The notes beneath the pieces were generated by a model. It saw only the letters and a program-made list of their open reading frames with translations. It had not been told where the DNA came from and made no database searches. A stretch of 34,537 bases of DNA from Syntrophorhabdaceae bacterium. GTDB lineage: Bacteria; Desulfobacterota; Syntrophorhabdia; Syntrophorhabdales; Syntrophorhabdaceae. Of this stretch, positions 24,482 through 31,117 are shown piece by piece. The translations under genes were made by a program, and so were the position numbers. Each line of letters begins with the position of its first letter. Positions within the stretch are counted from its first letter, which is position 1. The DNA lies in the NCBI GenBank assembly GCA_028713955.1, contig JAQTNJ010000013.1:1-34537 (forward strand), given 5' to 3'.

Positions 24482-26902
24482 CTATCTCTTTGCCAATGTA
24501 GGCTCTATCACCCCCTTTATATTCTCTGCGGGGACTGTGGCACCCCTGCTTATAAAACGTGGCTTAATGATATAGATCATGAGAGGATGGAGCGTCAGTG
24601 TAAGTATCACGTTGACCCCCATGATCATGGAGAGAAAAAAACCTACCTCTGCTTGGAATTTCATGTCAGAAAAGAAATACCAGGTAAGGATTGGGAGGAT
24701 GACAGTGATGCCCGTATAGACCACAGCCTTGCCGCAGGTACAGATGGACTGTATGATTGTCCCGTACCAGTCTCCGTTCTGGAGAGAAAACTCTTCCTGG
24801 CAGCGGCTGTAAAGATAGATCGCGAAATCTACTCCCACTCCCACTCCTATGGCCGCGATAGGGAGCGTATTGATGGAAAGACCAATCCCCTTCATGGCCA
24901 TGTACGCGGCTGCCACGCTGTTCGCGAGGAGCAGGGGAAGGGTAAGCATCAGGCCTGCAACTATCGACTTGAACGACAACACGCAAAGGATGAAGATGGC
25001 GGCGAGGACGGTAAGGTCGATGATGATGTGAGACCTCTTCATCTCCTCGTTGAGGGCTATCTCCATACCAACCCGGCCGCCGGCAAGCAGGAACTCCCCT
25101 TTGTCCGTTTTCATGGGGTGAGTCTTGAAAAACCCATAGGCAGCATCACGGATGCGCATTAGGTTATCTGAGGTGTGATCGGAGAAATAGAGGCTGATCT
25201 GGGATCTCTCCAGTATCCCATCGACAAAGCGGGCCAAGGTGGATTTGTCGGTATTTGCCCGCACCTGCCCCATGAGGCCGGACAGGAGAGCTTCTTGGCG
25301 GGGCAACTGATACCACAGCTTATCCCCGTCATGGAGGGTCATATTGATCATCTTCACCATATTGATGAGGGAGGTTGACGACTTGTAGATGTCCGGGAGT
25401 TCCTGTTTCATATGGCGGCTAAAAGCCTCGAAGGTGTTGAGGATCGCCGGGTCATAGACGGAGTTCGGCTGGCCCTCGTAGAAAAGCATTAAGTTCTCCG
25501 AAGAGGCGTCGAAGGTCTTATCGATCACGGCCTGATCCTTGTTGTAGGTATGGCTCGCATAGAAGATGGGGGAGCCGGGGGTGGGATCTCCGATCTTAAG
25601 CTTCCCCATCTGCCAGAAACAGAAGACGGCAAGGAGAATGATCAGAGCCCCCACCACAAACCTGCTCCGGGGACCGATGGCAAAACCGGTGATCTTCATC
25701 ATGATCCTGGCCTTCCAGTCGACCTGACATTTAGCCTTGTCCCACTCCTCGCTTTTAACCTTGAGGGGGATGAGGCTGCAGACGATGGGAACCAGGACCC
25801 CTGTCATGATGATGCTCATCATCCAGAAGGTCATGATAATAGCGAGATGCTGCATAAGGACGATCTTCGCGAGGAAGAGCACGGAAAAGCCTGCGGCATC
25901 GGTGGCAACTGCGGCAAAGTTGGGGACGAGCATGGTCCGCATGGTCTCGTAGCAGGCCTTGAAGCGATCACCCCCGCTGCCGTTCAGTTCCTCGAAGTAA
26001 CGGTAGGCGATCTGGTGCGAGTTGCCGATCATGCGGGAGCCTACAAGGAAGGCAAGGACATAGAGCATGGGGCTGAAATTGATCCCTGTGAAGCCGATGA
26101 ACCCCAGACCCCAGACGGTGAGTATCCCGGCATTCACAAGGGGTGAGATCATGCCCGGGAAGTTGAGGAAGACAAGCCAGAGAACCAGGGCTATGGCAGC
26201 GATGCTGATGCCGAAAACTACGAACATCTGCGTCTTCATGTTGTAGATCCAGCCCATGAGCATGGGATATCCCACAATATGGACCGAGGTATTGGCATCG
26301 CCGTACTTTTGCACCAACTGCCGGAGGAGGGCGAAGGCCCTCTCGTAAGAGATATTTTCCTTGAACTCGGTGACGAGAAGCACCCCGGTGCCGTCCCTTG
26401 AGACAAGCATCCCATTGTATGCGGGAGAGGAAAATATGTTCTTCTTCAGTTGCGCCATATCCTGGGGTGTCGCCGGGATATCGGGCCACATGAGGGGGTT
26501 GATCTTGATCTCACCCCGTGCCAGGGTCTTCACCACCTTTATGGAGCGACTGGCGATGGAGATCGTGAGGGGGCGGTAGACCTCATCCCACATCTCGACC
26601 TCTTCCTGCATGGCCTTCAGCTTCTTGAGGGTGCCCTCGTTGAATACGTCCCCTGCCTTGACCTTGAGGGCAATGACAGCCCCCGAGCCCCCACTCCCGA
26701 AGATCTTGGAGAACTTCGCATGGAGCTTAAGATAGGGATGATCATAGGGAAGCATGTCCCGGAGGATGACCTCACCCCGGATTTGGAAAGCGCCATATAG
26801 AAAAACCCCGGTGATGGCCAGAACAGCCAGGAAGAATGTCAGTCTGTGGCGTGCCAGGAGCCAGGAGAACTTATCCAGCATGGTTCGATGATCGTTATTC
26901 AT
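24482..26902 (-). CDS. RND/MMPL-family exporter
   Basis: This protein has 806 residues from ATG 26902, which has CGGAG seven bases upstream; an earlier ATG at 26917 lacks a site. There are 12 predicted helices in two halves, each a first helix, a large periplasmic domain and five more helices. The second half has the family Asp in GVGVDFAIYLYSR (about residue 692, TM10). The matching position in the first half is replaced by GSRMIGNSHQIAYRYFEE, so only one half carries the classical acidic residue. It starts 17 bases after the YCF48-like gene. It is probably proton-driven and lipid-directed like MmpL and HpnN, working with DUF1302 and DUF1329. Confidence 0.9.
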   Translation of the reverse strand: MNNDHRTMLDKFSWLLARHRLTFFLAVLAITGVFLYGAFQIRGEVILRDMLPYDHPYLKLHAKFSKIFGSGGSGAVIALKVKAGDVFNEGTLKKLKAMQEEVEMWDEVYRPLTISIASRSIKVVKTLARGEIKINPLMWPDIPATPQDMAQLKKNIFSSPAYNGMLVSRDGTGVLLVTEFKENISYERAFALLRQLVQKYGDANTSVHIVGYPMLMGWIYNMKTQMFVVFGISIAAIALVLWLVFLNFPGMISPLVNAGILTVWGLGFIGFTGINFSPMLYVLAFLVGSRMIGNSHQIAYRYFEELNGSGGDRFKACYETMRTMLVPNFAAVATDAAGFSVLFLAKIVLMQHLAIIMTFWMMSIIMTGVLVPIVCSLIPLKVKSEEWDKAKCQVDWKARIMMKITGFAIGPRSRFVVGALIILLAVFCFWQMGKLKIGDPTPGSPIFYASHTYNKDQAVIDKTFDASSENLMLFYEGQPNSVYDPAILNTFEAFSRHMKQELPDIYKSSTSLINMVKMINMTLHDGDKLWYQLPRQEALLSGLMGQVRANTDKSTLARFVDGILERSQISLYFSDHTSDNLMRIRDAAYGFFKTHPMKTDKGEFLLAGGRVGMEIALNEEMKRSHIIIDLTVLAAIFILCVLSFKSIVAGLMLTLPLLLANSVAAAYMAMKGIGLSINTLPIAAIGVGVGVDFAIYLYSRCQEEFSLQNGDWYGTIIQSICTCGKAVVYTGITVILPILTWYFFSDMKFQAEVGFFLSMIMGVNVILTLTLHPLMIYIIKPRFISRGATVPAENIKGVIEPTLAKR

Positions 26903-26919
26903 GTTTTCGCTCCGCATTA

Positions 26920-27978
26920 CTAATTCACTTTTACCCAGTTACCAGAGGATGTCTGCTGGTACACCGCCCCTTCGAATCCCACTGTGACGAATCCCGGGGT
27001 TCCCCTTCGTGCGAGGCCATACAGCCAACTATAGGTAATGGGCGGACCGAATTGGGGGGCCTTCCAGGTCCTGCCCCCATCGGTGGAAGTCAGGAATATG
27101 CCGTCACCCCCGGCGTTGATGGTGTTCCGTTTATCTCCTCCGATGCAAAAGAGGGTACTCTTGGGTGCACCTGTGTCGACCTTCTTCCAGGTCTTGCCGC
27201 CATCGGTCGTCCGTGTCACATGTCCCTCTATACCCACGGCCCAGGCATTCTGTGCATCTACTGCCATCACATCGAACAAGTATGGGTCAGCAACAATGTC
27301 GCCGGTTTCTGGGGATACCCCAAACCCGCCTGCCTCTTTCACCCACTTCCTCCCGCCATCCCGGGTGTGATAGATCAGTCCGTATTCTCCCACGGCCCAC
27401 CCGTTCTGGGCATCAGAGAAGGAGACGGCCTTAAGGATGAAGTCGCCCTCCTTAAACTGGACTGTCCATGTCTTGCCACCATCATTTGTGTTGAGGATGT
27501 GTGTACGCTCCGTGACGACCCAGCCTTTGTTAGGGGATACGAAGACCACATCCATGAGGAAGAAGGGCACAGGGCTCTTCTGACTCTTCCAGGTTTTTCC
27601 TCCATCCGCAGTGTGGATGATGGTCCCTTCGTCCCCCACTGCCCATCCGTGCTTTGTATCGACAAAAAAGATAGAAGTGAGGGTATAGTCCGTTCCCGTC
27701 TCCTGGGCATTCCAAGTTTTTCCTCCATCCGCAGTGTGCAGCACAGTGCCCCAGCGGCCGCAGGCCCAGCCATTATTCTCATTCGGGAACGTAACAGAAA
27801 ACAAGTCGTAATTAGGTTTTTTCTGGTTAGCCGCAAGAGTAGCCGACTCGCTGTGTAGAACAACAAAAAAGAGAAGGATGCAGATTAGCGCGATTGCGCT
27901 TGGAATACTGTTCAGTCTCTGATTATTAACAAATCTTCGGGGCAATGTTTTGTGATGACTCTTAGAAACCTCCTGCAT
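26920..27978 (-). CDS. YCF48/BNR-repeat beta-propeller, exported
   Basis: This 352-residue protein has an N-terminal hydrophobic stretch (about residues 28-48, ALICILLFFVV) acting as signal or anchor. Six or so repeats follow with the consensus GWAVGxxGxIxxTxDGGKTWxxQ, the YCF48/photosystem-stability (HCF136) type seven-bladed propeller. Start ATG 27978 follows AGGGG at good spacing. It is the first gene of the transcript through RND, DUF1302, DUF1329 and KAS III, and has its own promoter at 28039-28067. Such proteins regularly neighbour RND exporters of this class. An assembly-factor or periplasmic scaffold role is inferred. Confidence 0.88.
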   Translation of the reverse strand: MQEVSKSHHKTLPRRFVNNQRLNSIPSAIALICILLFFVVLHSESATLAANQKKPNYDLFSVTFPNENNGWACGRWGTVLHTADGGKTWNAQETGTDYTLTSIFFVDTKHGWAVGDEGTIIHTADGGKTWKSQKSPVPFFLMDVVFVSPNKGWVVTERTHILNTNDGGKTWTVQFKEGDFILKAVSFSDAQNGWAVGEYGLIYHTRDGGRKWVKEAGGFGVSPETGDIVADPYLFDVMAVDAQNAWAVGIEGHVTRTTDGGKTWKKVDTGAPKSTLFCIGGDKRNTINAGGDGIFLTSTDGGRTWKAPQFGPPITYSWLYGLARRGTPGFVTVGFEGAVYQQTSSGNWVKVN

Positions 27979-28038
27979 ATCTATCCCCTTTGCAGCAAAA
28001 AACGCATAGTTTTTCTAAAATATTTATAATAATTTTTG

Positions 28039-28067
28039 TTTATATCCCACATAATGGGTTTAATCAA
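28039..28067 (-). promoter_or_regulatory. sigma-70-type promoter of the YCF48-RND operon
   Basis: On the minus strand TTGATT (28067-28062) and TATAAA (28044-28039) are separated by 17 bp. The spacer contains CCCATTATGTGGG, a small dyad that could be an operator. Transcription would begin near 28032, giving a leader of about 54 bases before ATG 27978. The region is AT-rich. Confidence 0.5.
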
Positions 28068-28253
28068 TAGCTGAAAACCGTCATTTTTCCATTTTTGATT
28101 TGCTATGCATACACATTCATAAAGCTTTTTTGTGAAGGCAATATAATAAAAAATTGCAGGCTACCGCAGTTCAGGCTATCACACTCCCATCTATAACTTC
28201 CTGCATCGGCTTGCGTTTTCAATCATCAAGACCCGAACCTATATAAATTGCCC

Positions 28254-28284
28254 GTTGAGTATCATTTTAATGTAATGATACAAC
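28254..28284. promoter_or_regulatory. inverted repeat between divergent promoters
   Basis: GTATCATT and AATGATAC form an 8-bp perfect dyad around TTAATGT, with GTTG/CAAC just outside after a 2-base bulge. It lies in the AT-rich gap 27979-28463 between the RND operon and the plus-strand Adhesin_E-like gene. It may be a regulator site or a weak hairpin. The rest of this gap holds only the two promoter candidates; I see no other gene in it. Confidence 0.35.
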
Positions 28285-28390
28285 CATGTATATAGCGGAA
28301 ATCCGTCATTTTTTACCGGGCCTTGAGAGACAAAAACAGATTTAAAGCCGCAAAAAAACATCATGTATACCTTGCTGGAATAACTTTTTC

Positions 28391-28418
28391 TTGAAGATTT
28401 GTAAAAAAGAGGTATCAT
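28391..28418 (+). promoter_or_regulatory. promoter candidate for the Adhesin_E-like gene
   Basis: TTGAAG (28391-28396) and TATCAT (28413-28418) are separated by 16 bp. This lies about 40 bases before the TTG start at 28464, so a leader of around 39 bases is expected. Confidence 0.4.
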
Positions 28419-28463
28419 CTTTATGAATCGCAAGTAATATTTTTCATGAAGGAGAGTTGGATA

Positions 28464-28871
28464 TTGAAAAAGCTTGCAATATTTTCAGTGATATTCATTT
28501 GCATTGTTTGGGTCTCACAGGTAAGCTCACAAGCAGAAGAATGGCAACATTTTTTTACAAATTCTTCCGGTGACCGTTTTTATTATGACCGGCAAAGCAT
28601 CACATATCCCTCGGATTCGGTTGTAAAGATACAATCAAAGGTGTCAAACGCAAGAGAAGGCACCAAACAACGCGAATTGAGGATGCTTATGGAGATCGAC
28701 TGTTCCAAGCAGATGTATCGCAAACTGGAATCGCAGATACTGAACAGTGACGGTACAATCCGTGCCTCCTCGCAGCCTTCTGGATGGAGTGATATAATAC
28801 CTCAATCCAACATCGCAACTCTTGCCGACAAGGTCTGTAAAAAAACAATAGGGCGACATCATGACCGGTAG
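28464..28871 (+). CDS. small secreted protein, surface-adhesin E (Adhesin_E)-like
   Basis: I choose TTG 28464 because AAGGAG (28449-28454) lies nine bases upstream and the protein then begins MKKLAIFSVIF, a standard signal peptide ending near SSQA. The ATG at 28446 lacks a site and contains the ribosome binding site. The mature part of about 110 residues shows FYYDRQSITYP, a conserved EIDC motif, W and IIPQS elements, and a late Cys (DKVC) that could pair with the earlier one. This is the Adhesin_E (haemophilus surface protein E type) pattern, common in small proteobacterial exported proteins. A role in adhesion is not implied by the family name alone. Confidence 0.65.
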   Translation: MKKLAIFSVIFICIVWVSQVSSQAEEWQHFFTNSSGDRFYYDRQSITYPSDSVVKIQSKVSNAREGTKQRELRMLMEIDCSKQMYRKLESQILNSDGTIRASSQPSGWSDIIPQSNIATLADKVCKKTIGRHHDR

Positions 28872-28981
28872 ATTTAATCCACGGCAAGGCTTTATCGGTC
28901 ATCTTTTTAATCCTGCTGGGCACCCGTAAACCGTAGGTTCGTGCTTATCATCAGGGGATAGTACTTTTTATTTGACTTTTT

Positions 28982-29761
28982 ATGCCCCAAAAGAACATAT
29001 TACAGAGTGAGGTGCAGGCAGTGATACGCAAAGATCCGCTTGTCGACTTACTGATCCATGACCTGACAGGACCACTTTCAATCGTCTCAACAAGTATTAA
29101 CAGTCTATTAAGCAAAGAGGACAGATTCGGGCCTATCCCGGATGCCCAGCGGGAAACCCTGGAGAGGATCCTCAGAAATGCAAATAAGGCAAAGGCACTC
29201 CTCCAGGAAATGATCGAGGTCTATCGGTCAGAAGAAGGTCTGTTCAGAAAAGACGAAATAGTAATTGTCGAGGTCGTAAGAGAGGCGCTCCTGGATGCCG
29301 TTGAGATCATCAATCCCGATATGGCCTCAAAACTCGCAAAAACAGGTAACGAAAAAGAGTTCATGCATATACTCAGTAAAAACGGCATCTCCGTCGAGGT
29401 CTCCGGCAGATATGGTCAATCTTCCTTTGTCCATGATCGCAAGAAGATCCAGCAGATCATGAGAAACCTCATTACCAACGCCCTTAAATACCGCAAAGAA
29501 AAGATGAAGCTCACCATCAGCGGTGATCTCGACCTTGTGATCACTGTCGAGGACGATGGAGAAGGGATCCCGGAGGAAAAACAGGATTATATCTTTAAAC
29601 GCTTCTTTCACCTGAAGAACAAGACAGAATGCGGCGCCGAAGGCCTTGGATTCGGCCTTTCATGCGTAAAATCCCTTGTCGAAACGATGAGAGGGGAGAT
29701 AGTGTTAAAAAGCGGAGAAGGAGAAGGCTCATGCTTCACTGTCCGTATCCCTTCCCTTTAA
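28982..29761 (+). CDS. soluble sensor histidine kinase
   Basis: This 259-residue kinase has no membrane segment. His26 in LLIHDLTGPLS is the likely phospho-acceptor. The ATPase domain shows the N box RNLITNALKYR, G1 DDGEGI and G2 GLGFGLS. The ATG at 28982 has no good ribosome binding site; GTG 29021, with GAGG upstream, is an alternative start and would still keep His26. It lies 20 bases before a receiver-only regulator, so the two form a pair. No input domain precedes the HisKA region, so sensing is probably cytoplasmic or by a partner protein. The 110-bp gap upstream carries no clear promoter. Confidence 0.88.
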   Translation: MPQKNILQSEVQAVIRKDPLVDLLIHDLTGPLSIVSTSINSLLSKEDRFGPIPDAQRETLERILRNANKAKALLQEMIEVYRSEEGLFRKDEIVIVEVVREALLDAVEIINPDMASKLAKTGNEKEFMHILSKNGISVEVSGRYGQSSFVHDRKKIQQIMRNLITNALKYRKEKMKLTISGDLDLVITVEDDGEGIPEEKQDYIFKRFFHLKNKTECGAEGLGFGLSCVKSLVETMRGEIVLKSGEGEGSCFTVRIPSL

Positions 29762-29780
29762 AACTAAAAAGGAGGATGTC

Positions 29781-30281
29781 ATGAGTGAATCCATTTTAAA
29801 CGGGAAAAAGATCCTGGCTGTTGATGATGAGCCTGATGTGTTAACAGTCCTTGAAGAAGAGATTACCGATGCATGTCCGCAATGCACATTTGACAAGGCC
29901 ACGACCTTTGATGCTGCGTCCAGGTTGCTTGAATCCAAACCCTATGACGTGGTCATACTGGATATTATGGGTGTACGGGGTTTTGACCTCCTGGACCTGG
30001 CAGTCAAAAAGAATCTGAAGGTCGTCATGCTTACCGCACGTGCTTTAAGTTCCGAGGCCCTGAAAAAATCATATGACATGAAGGCGCGGGCATATCTGCC
30101 GAAAGACAAACTCGGCGAGGTCGTTCCTTTCCTTGAAGACGTCCTCAAGCACGACTTTGAATCAGGGTGGAAGAGCCTTTTTGAAAAGCTCCACGGGTTC
30201 TTCACCGACAAATTCGAGTCAGACTGGGAAAAGAAGACTGGCCTCAACTGGCGTGAATGGGGAAGATCGTCAGGAGTGTAG
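29781..30281 (+). CDS. receiver-domain response regulator with short C-terminal tail
   Basis: This 166-residue protein is a CheY-like receiver: acidic pair Asp15/Asp16 with phospho-acceptor Asp61 (VILDIMG), Thr85 and Lys108. AAAGGAGG precedes ATG 29781. After the receiver there is only a tail of about 45 charged and aromatic residues (FESGWKSLFEKLHGFF). It has no DNA-binding or enzyme domain, so it likely acts by protein contact or in a phosphorelay. It follows the soluble kinase directly. The tail is rich in Trp and Lys and could dock a partner. Confidence 0.88.
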   Translation: MSESILNGKKILAVDDEPDVLTVLEEEITDACPQCTFDKATTFDAASRLLESKPYDVVILDIMGVRGFDLLDLAVKKNLKVVMLTARALSSEALKKSYDMKARAYLPKDKLGEVVPFLEDVLKHDFESGWKSLFEKLHGFFTDKFESDWEKKTGLNWREWGRSSGV

Positions 30282-30316
30282 CAAGGCGATTCAGTATTTA
30301 CAATGCATTGGTTTAC

Positions 30317-30346
30317 TTAACCTGAACCTTAACCTCAGCCTGAATT
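30317..30346 (+). repeat. degenerate hexamer repeat (TNARCC-type)
   Basis: Five consecutive hexamers read TTAACC, TGAACC, TTAACC, TCAGCC and TGAATT, lying between the receiver gene and the methyltransferase start. It is short and imperfect. It could be a leftover of slippage. Confidence 0.4.
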
Positions 30347-30366
30347 TGTTCTTAGCATTTAATACT

Positions 30367-31002
30367 ATGACATCAGAAACCGGGCACAGGCAATATATCA
30401 TCAGCCACTACAAAAAAATAGCGAAGGTATATGGGATCGCCGACCTGTTCCTGACAGCGGTGAAACGGGAAGTGGTCCGCCTCATAGGTAAAAAAAACGG
30501 AAAGATACTCGATGTGGCATGTGGCACGGGGCCTCAGGCGGCAGCGCTCGCGCGGACTGGCCACAATGTAATCGGGTTAGACATCTCCGATGCCATGCTC
30601 CGCAAGGCAAAAAGAAAAAATCAATCATTGACGAATGTGACGCTGATCCAGGCTGATTCGGCACAGATGCCTTTCAGAGATTCTGTCTTCGATGTTGCGA
30701 CAGTCTCCTTTGCCCTCCATGAAATGCCGGAGGCCATTGCAATCGTAACGCTGGAGGAGATGAAGCGGGTAACAAAAAAGGACGGGCAAATCATCATAGT
30801 GGACCTCAATCTATCGGGAAGAAGGTTTATTCAATATGTAGTCAGTCAAATCCTGTTGATCGTGGAGCCGAAATACTACAGAGAATATTTGAAAAAAGGG
30901 CTGGAGGAATATACCGCTAAAGCGAAATTAACGAAGGTATCACACACTACCCTGTATTTCGGACTTGCCTCGATCATCGTATGCCGACCTGTTTCCGCGT
31001 GA
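30367..31002 (+). CDS. class I SAM-dependent methyltransferase (UbiE/Methyltransf_11-like)
   Basis: This 211-residue protein has motif I LDVACGTG at 48-55, the ribose-binding acidic Asp72 (GLDIS), DSAQMPF before 105, and VSFALHEM after 112, all typical of Rossmann methyltransferases of the UbiE type. ATG 30367 is the first good start, but no Shine-Dalgarno sequence is seen, so a start further upstream is possible. It follows the receiver gene by 85 bases and ends before a strong terminator. Small lipid, quinone or other small-molecule substrates are all possible. Confidence 0.85.
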   Translation: MTSETGHRQYIISHYKKIAKVYGIADLFLTAVKREVVRLIGKKNGKILDVACGTGPQAAALARTGHNVIGLDISDAMLRKAKRKNQSLTNVTLIQADSAQMPFRDSVFDVATVSFALHEMPEAIAIVTLEEMKRVTKKDGQIIIVDLNLSGRRFIQYVVSQILLIVEPKYYREYLKKGLEEYTAKAKLTKVSHTTLYFGLASIIVCRPVSA

Positions 31003-31035
31003 ATATAAGCCAACAAATAAAGTGAAGTAAAAAAA

Positions 31036-31061
31036 GAGAGGAGGCCCTGATGCCTCCTCTC
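31036..31061. terminator. bidirectional intrinsic terminator
   Basis: A perfect 10-bp stem GAGAGGAGGC/GCCTCCTCTC with a 6-nt loop lies between the convergent methyltransferase and molybdenum-hydroxylase genes. On the minus strand it is followed by TTTTTTT, a classical terminator for the hydroxylase operon. On the plus strand the tail CTGGTTTTC is weaker. Confidence 0.85.
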
Positions 31062-31117
31062 CTGGTTTTCTGAAGAACTGTTTTGCCTGCCGCCTTACGC
31101 CTACCGGGCTTTAGTCT

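Noticed and set aside
25550-26146. 198-residue plus-strand frame opposite the RND exporter
   Set aside because: It is a His/Asp/Gly-rich shadow of transmembrane codons, with no start signal.
26836-27858. 340-residue plus-strand frame opposite the YCF48-like gene
   Set aside because: It is antisense to repeated propeller codons, which keep the opposite frame open; it has no ribosome binding site and no family likeness.
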